From Varroa destructor (Eukaryota; Arthropoda; Arachnida; Mesostigmata; Varroidae), in assembly GCF_002443255.2 (NCBI RefSeq), contig NW_019211458.1, forward strand, positions 11,182,402-11,246,401: 64,000 nt of DNA, given 5' to 3'. The notes below the pieces were generated by a model. That model had not been told where the DNA came from. It was given only the letters and a program-made list of their open reading frames with translations, and made no database searches. The position numbers and the translations under genes are program-made. This document shows positions 61,897-64,000 of the stretch, one piece after another (position 1 is the first letter of the stretch; each line of letters opens with the position of its first letter).

Positions 61897-62843
61897 TAAC
61901 GGAAAACGAAATGAGTGAGGCAGATTTAATGTTCACTCGTTGCAGTGACGGGTTTTCGCCTGACTCCATCAAAAAAGCTCTAACCGGAATCCTTTACAAA
62001 GTCGATTTTGCTCAATGTCTCTCTATTGCCCTTACTACTAACGTCAACTAGTCTTTGCTAATTAATATGAGTGGTTTTTCATTTGGCAACGCTCATGCCA
62101 AGAGATCTGGCAACGTCAAATTGAATTCCCCTCTGCTGATATTAATAAGGAACTCTATAACATATGATGTGCCGCTAAATGCATTCTTGTGTATAACGAC
62201 AAATCCAGACGACTGGCTGAACCTACCTAGCATTAAATTTGATTGAGTCCGACTATGAACAAAAAGCCTACGGACTCGAAACAGCGGTGACATTGGACGC
62301 AGATATCGTTTTCTAAACTTCCATAGTAAATATACTGGCAGCAATAGAGCTATAGTGCGAGCTTTTTCTATTTCTAGAGCATATTTGGCAGCCGTCAAGT
62401 GCAAGACAATTCTCATATTATTCATAGTTTAGTGCCAGTTCTCCCTACTCAAGCGTTTTTTCCGTAGTTGTAATTCGAATCGCCTTGGAGAAAAATGATT
62501 AGGTAGAAAGATACGTGGGCCCCAGTTGAATTCGTTCCATAATGTAGTGATATGTTAGAAGATTCGCTTAATTTCACTCAATAGTAGCGAGAAATATCGC
62601 TAGTCCAGCTCCGTGTTCTACATGTTCTTCCGAAATACGTTCAAGATGACCAGTCAGAAAAATGGGCCGCAACGAAAAGTGGACACCAATTGACCTTTAA
62701 AAGCTCCTCCCTCGATTTAATCGTACTCCAGAAACGGCTGCAGCTCACACCACGAAGATGATCTTGCATTCGATCGTGCCACATGTAAACAATGACACCT
62801 TGAGATCGGCCGAAAATTCGAGAGCACTTTGTGGAGCCAATAC

Positions 62844-62872
62844 GAATGAATGAATGAATGGATGGATGAATG
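62844..62872. repeat. (GAAT/GGAT)n tetranucleotide repeat
   Basis: GAATGAATGAATGAATGG followed by GATGGATGAATGA, a short imperfect tetranucleotide repeat. Confidence 0.9.
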
Positions 62873-64000
62873 AGGTGTCACCAGCATCGGCCGCTGAACT
62901 GGCTGGACGTGAGTGAAGGCGAGAGAGATAAATGTACAGCTGAATATTTACATAGATACAGAATGAACTGTTTATAAGCATACGTTACTTGTGAACATTT
63001 AACGACTTTAGATTGGCATTAAACTGTTCTATTGCCTCATGGCTCAACCATGTATTTATGAGTGCGATGAAATGGTGCATGAACATAGTGAAAAGATGTT
63101 GCAATGTTACCAGTGTAGATTTTGCATGTGTATAGAAACGAGGTTTTAAGAACGAATGTGTAAATCAACGTGTATCTACTACGAATAAGATAAGAATGGA
63201 CGCAATGCCATGAAACAAAGACTGAACTGAGCTGAAAAGAGTCGCTAGACGATATTAGCGCACTGTTAGCCTTTGGCGTCGGTTACATAGATAAAACCCT
63301 GTTAACACTGGCTATTATTATACACTGGCGAATAGAAAACGATATGTCCATGTACTTAGTTAATATATCAATTGAAGGAAACTAAGCCACATCGAATGTA
63401 TGAGCATTGAAAGAGGGCACAACGCAAGAAGAAGAGGACGATTTGATGTGCCGATTCCATTCACTCAAATTAAACGCTTTATCAAGCTCGATAGGAAATT
63501 GTAGGTGTCTCTAAGGGACTATGACGCATTTGACAAATATAATTTGGTTTGTTAATTCCGTTCAGACAATGTAACGCTTGTCAAGAGTCGAAGGCTGGGG
63601 GAAGTAGACAAGGTAGGGGCTGAATAATAGAGTATCGTCAGTAAGGTTAGACTGAATGGTGTTATACAGTTTAGATTGAATATGCTTTTTGCAACGAATT
63701 TATTCCCCTTTCTACAGGGAGTTGGCATTCACTCGAATAAGATGTCTCTAGGCAATCTCTTGTCAAGGTCAGTTCTTCTCGTCAATATATTATATACATC
63801 GATATGTGACCGCACACGAAAGACATTAGTATAGACATATGCAATTATGTATAATTAAATCTCATCGTACAACAGAATACAATATATAAACAACTAAGTT
63901 AAATGAATGTTTGTCTGTACGCAGAGAAAAGCTCACCTGTATATATTATCCACATTATTTAAAGTGATGATTCACGCATAAGTTCAGATAGCATGTTTAT

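Larger units (their letters stand above)
60470..64000. other. no supported gene downstream of gliotactin-like gene
   Basis: Short frames at 60990-61253 minus, 61585-61779 plus and 62093-62425 minus have no domain or splice context. It holds a CAG/CAA repeat and a GAATG-type repeat. Confidence 0.45.

Noticed and set aside
61833..62051. Repeat-led open frame continuing MSEADLMFTRCSDGFSPDSI
   Set aside because: Short, preceded by a stop, no homology recognised and no splice evidence.
62093..62425. 110-codon minus-strand frame
   Set aside because: No recognisable domain and no neighbouring exon; composition is similar to non-coding surroundings.

Overview
The window is eukaryotic (animal) nuclear DNA. 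It is AT-rich, with short coding exons bounded by GT/AG introns, long gene-poor stretches and simple repeats. No operons, ribosome binding sites, phage or CRISPR are visible. A gliotactin-like protein, compact genes and visibly more GC-rich exons on an AT-rich background point to an arthropod. An arachnid such as a mite is possible, but that is an inference. Gene models were built by hand from splice signals, and the phase of every junction was checked.

Layout. 1-11.5 kb: no gene that I can defend. 11.6-12.8 kb (minus): the last two exons of an unrecognised helix-rich protein. 17.5-22.5 kb (minus): a four-exon gene for an unrecognised protein of about 606 residues. 24.2-37.6 kb: TCERG1 (CA150, WW/FF-domain transcription elongation and splicing factor). 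Eleven exons lie on the minus strand at 37562-27958, but the last two lie on the plus strand at 24491-25383. 45.7-60.5 kb (plus): an eleven-exon gliotactin-like cholinesterase-like adhesion protein with a Gly in place of the catalytic Ser. TCERG1 and gliotactin are head to head about 8 kb apart. 60.5-64 kb: no gene seen, only simple repeats.

Main anomaly. The TCERG1 reading frame closes exactly (1191 codons plus stop) only if the block 24160-27925 is turned over. That block is bounded by a perfect 61-bp inverted repeat (24160-24220 and 27865-27925). Its right end abuts a run of 25 Ns, and the break falls inside FF domain 5. It is therefore either an orientation error in the assembly, caused by ambiguous repeat ends, or a real small inversion that would break an important gene. 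I favour the assembly error.

No operon-like functional coupling is seen. TCERG1 is a nuclear RNA polymerase II/spliceosome coupling factor. Gliotactin is a membrane adhesion protein of epithelial (tricellular/septate) junctions. The two unrecognised minus-strand genes are the best candidates for undescribed biology, together with an isolated exon-like ORF at 26724-26906 and two perfect 34-nt hairpins of identical design.
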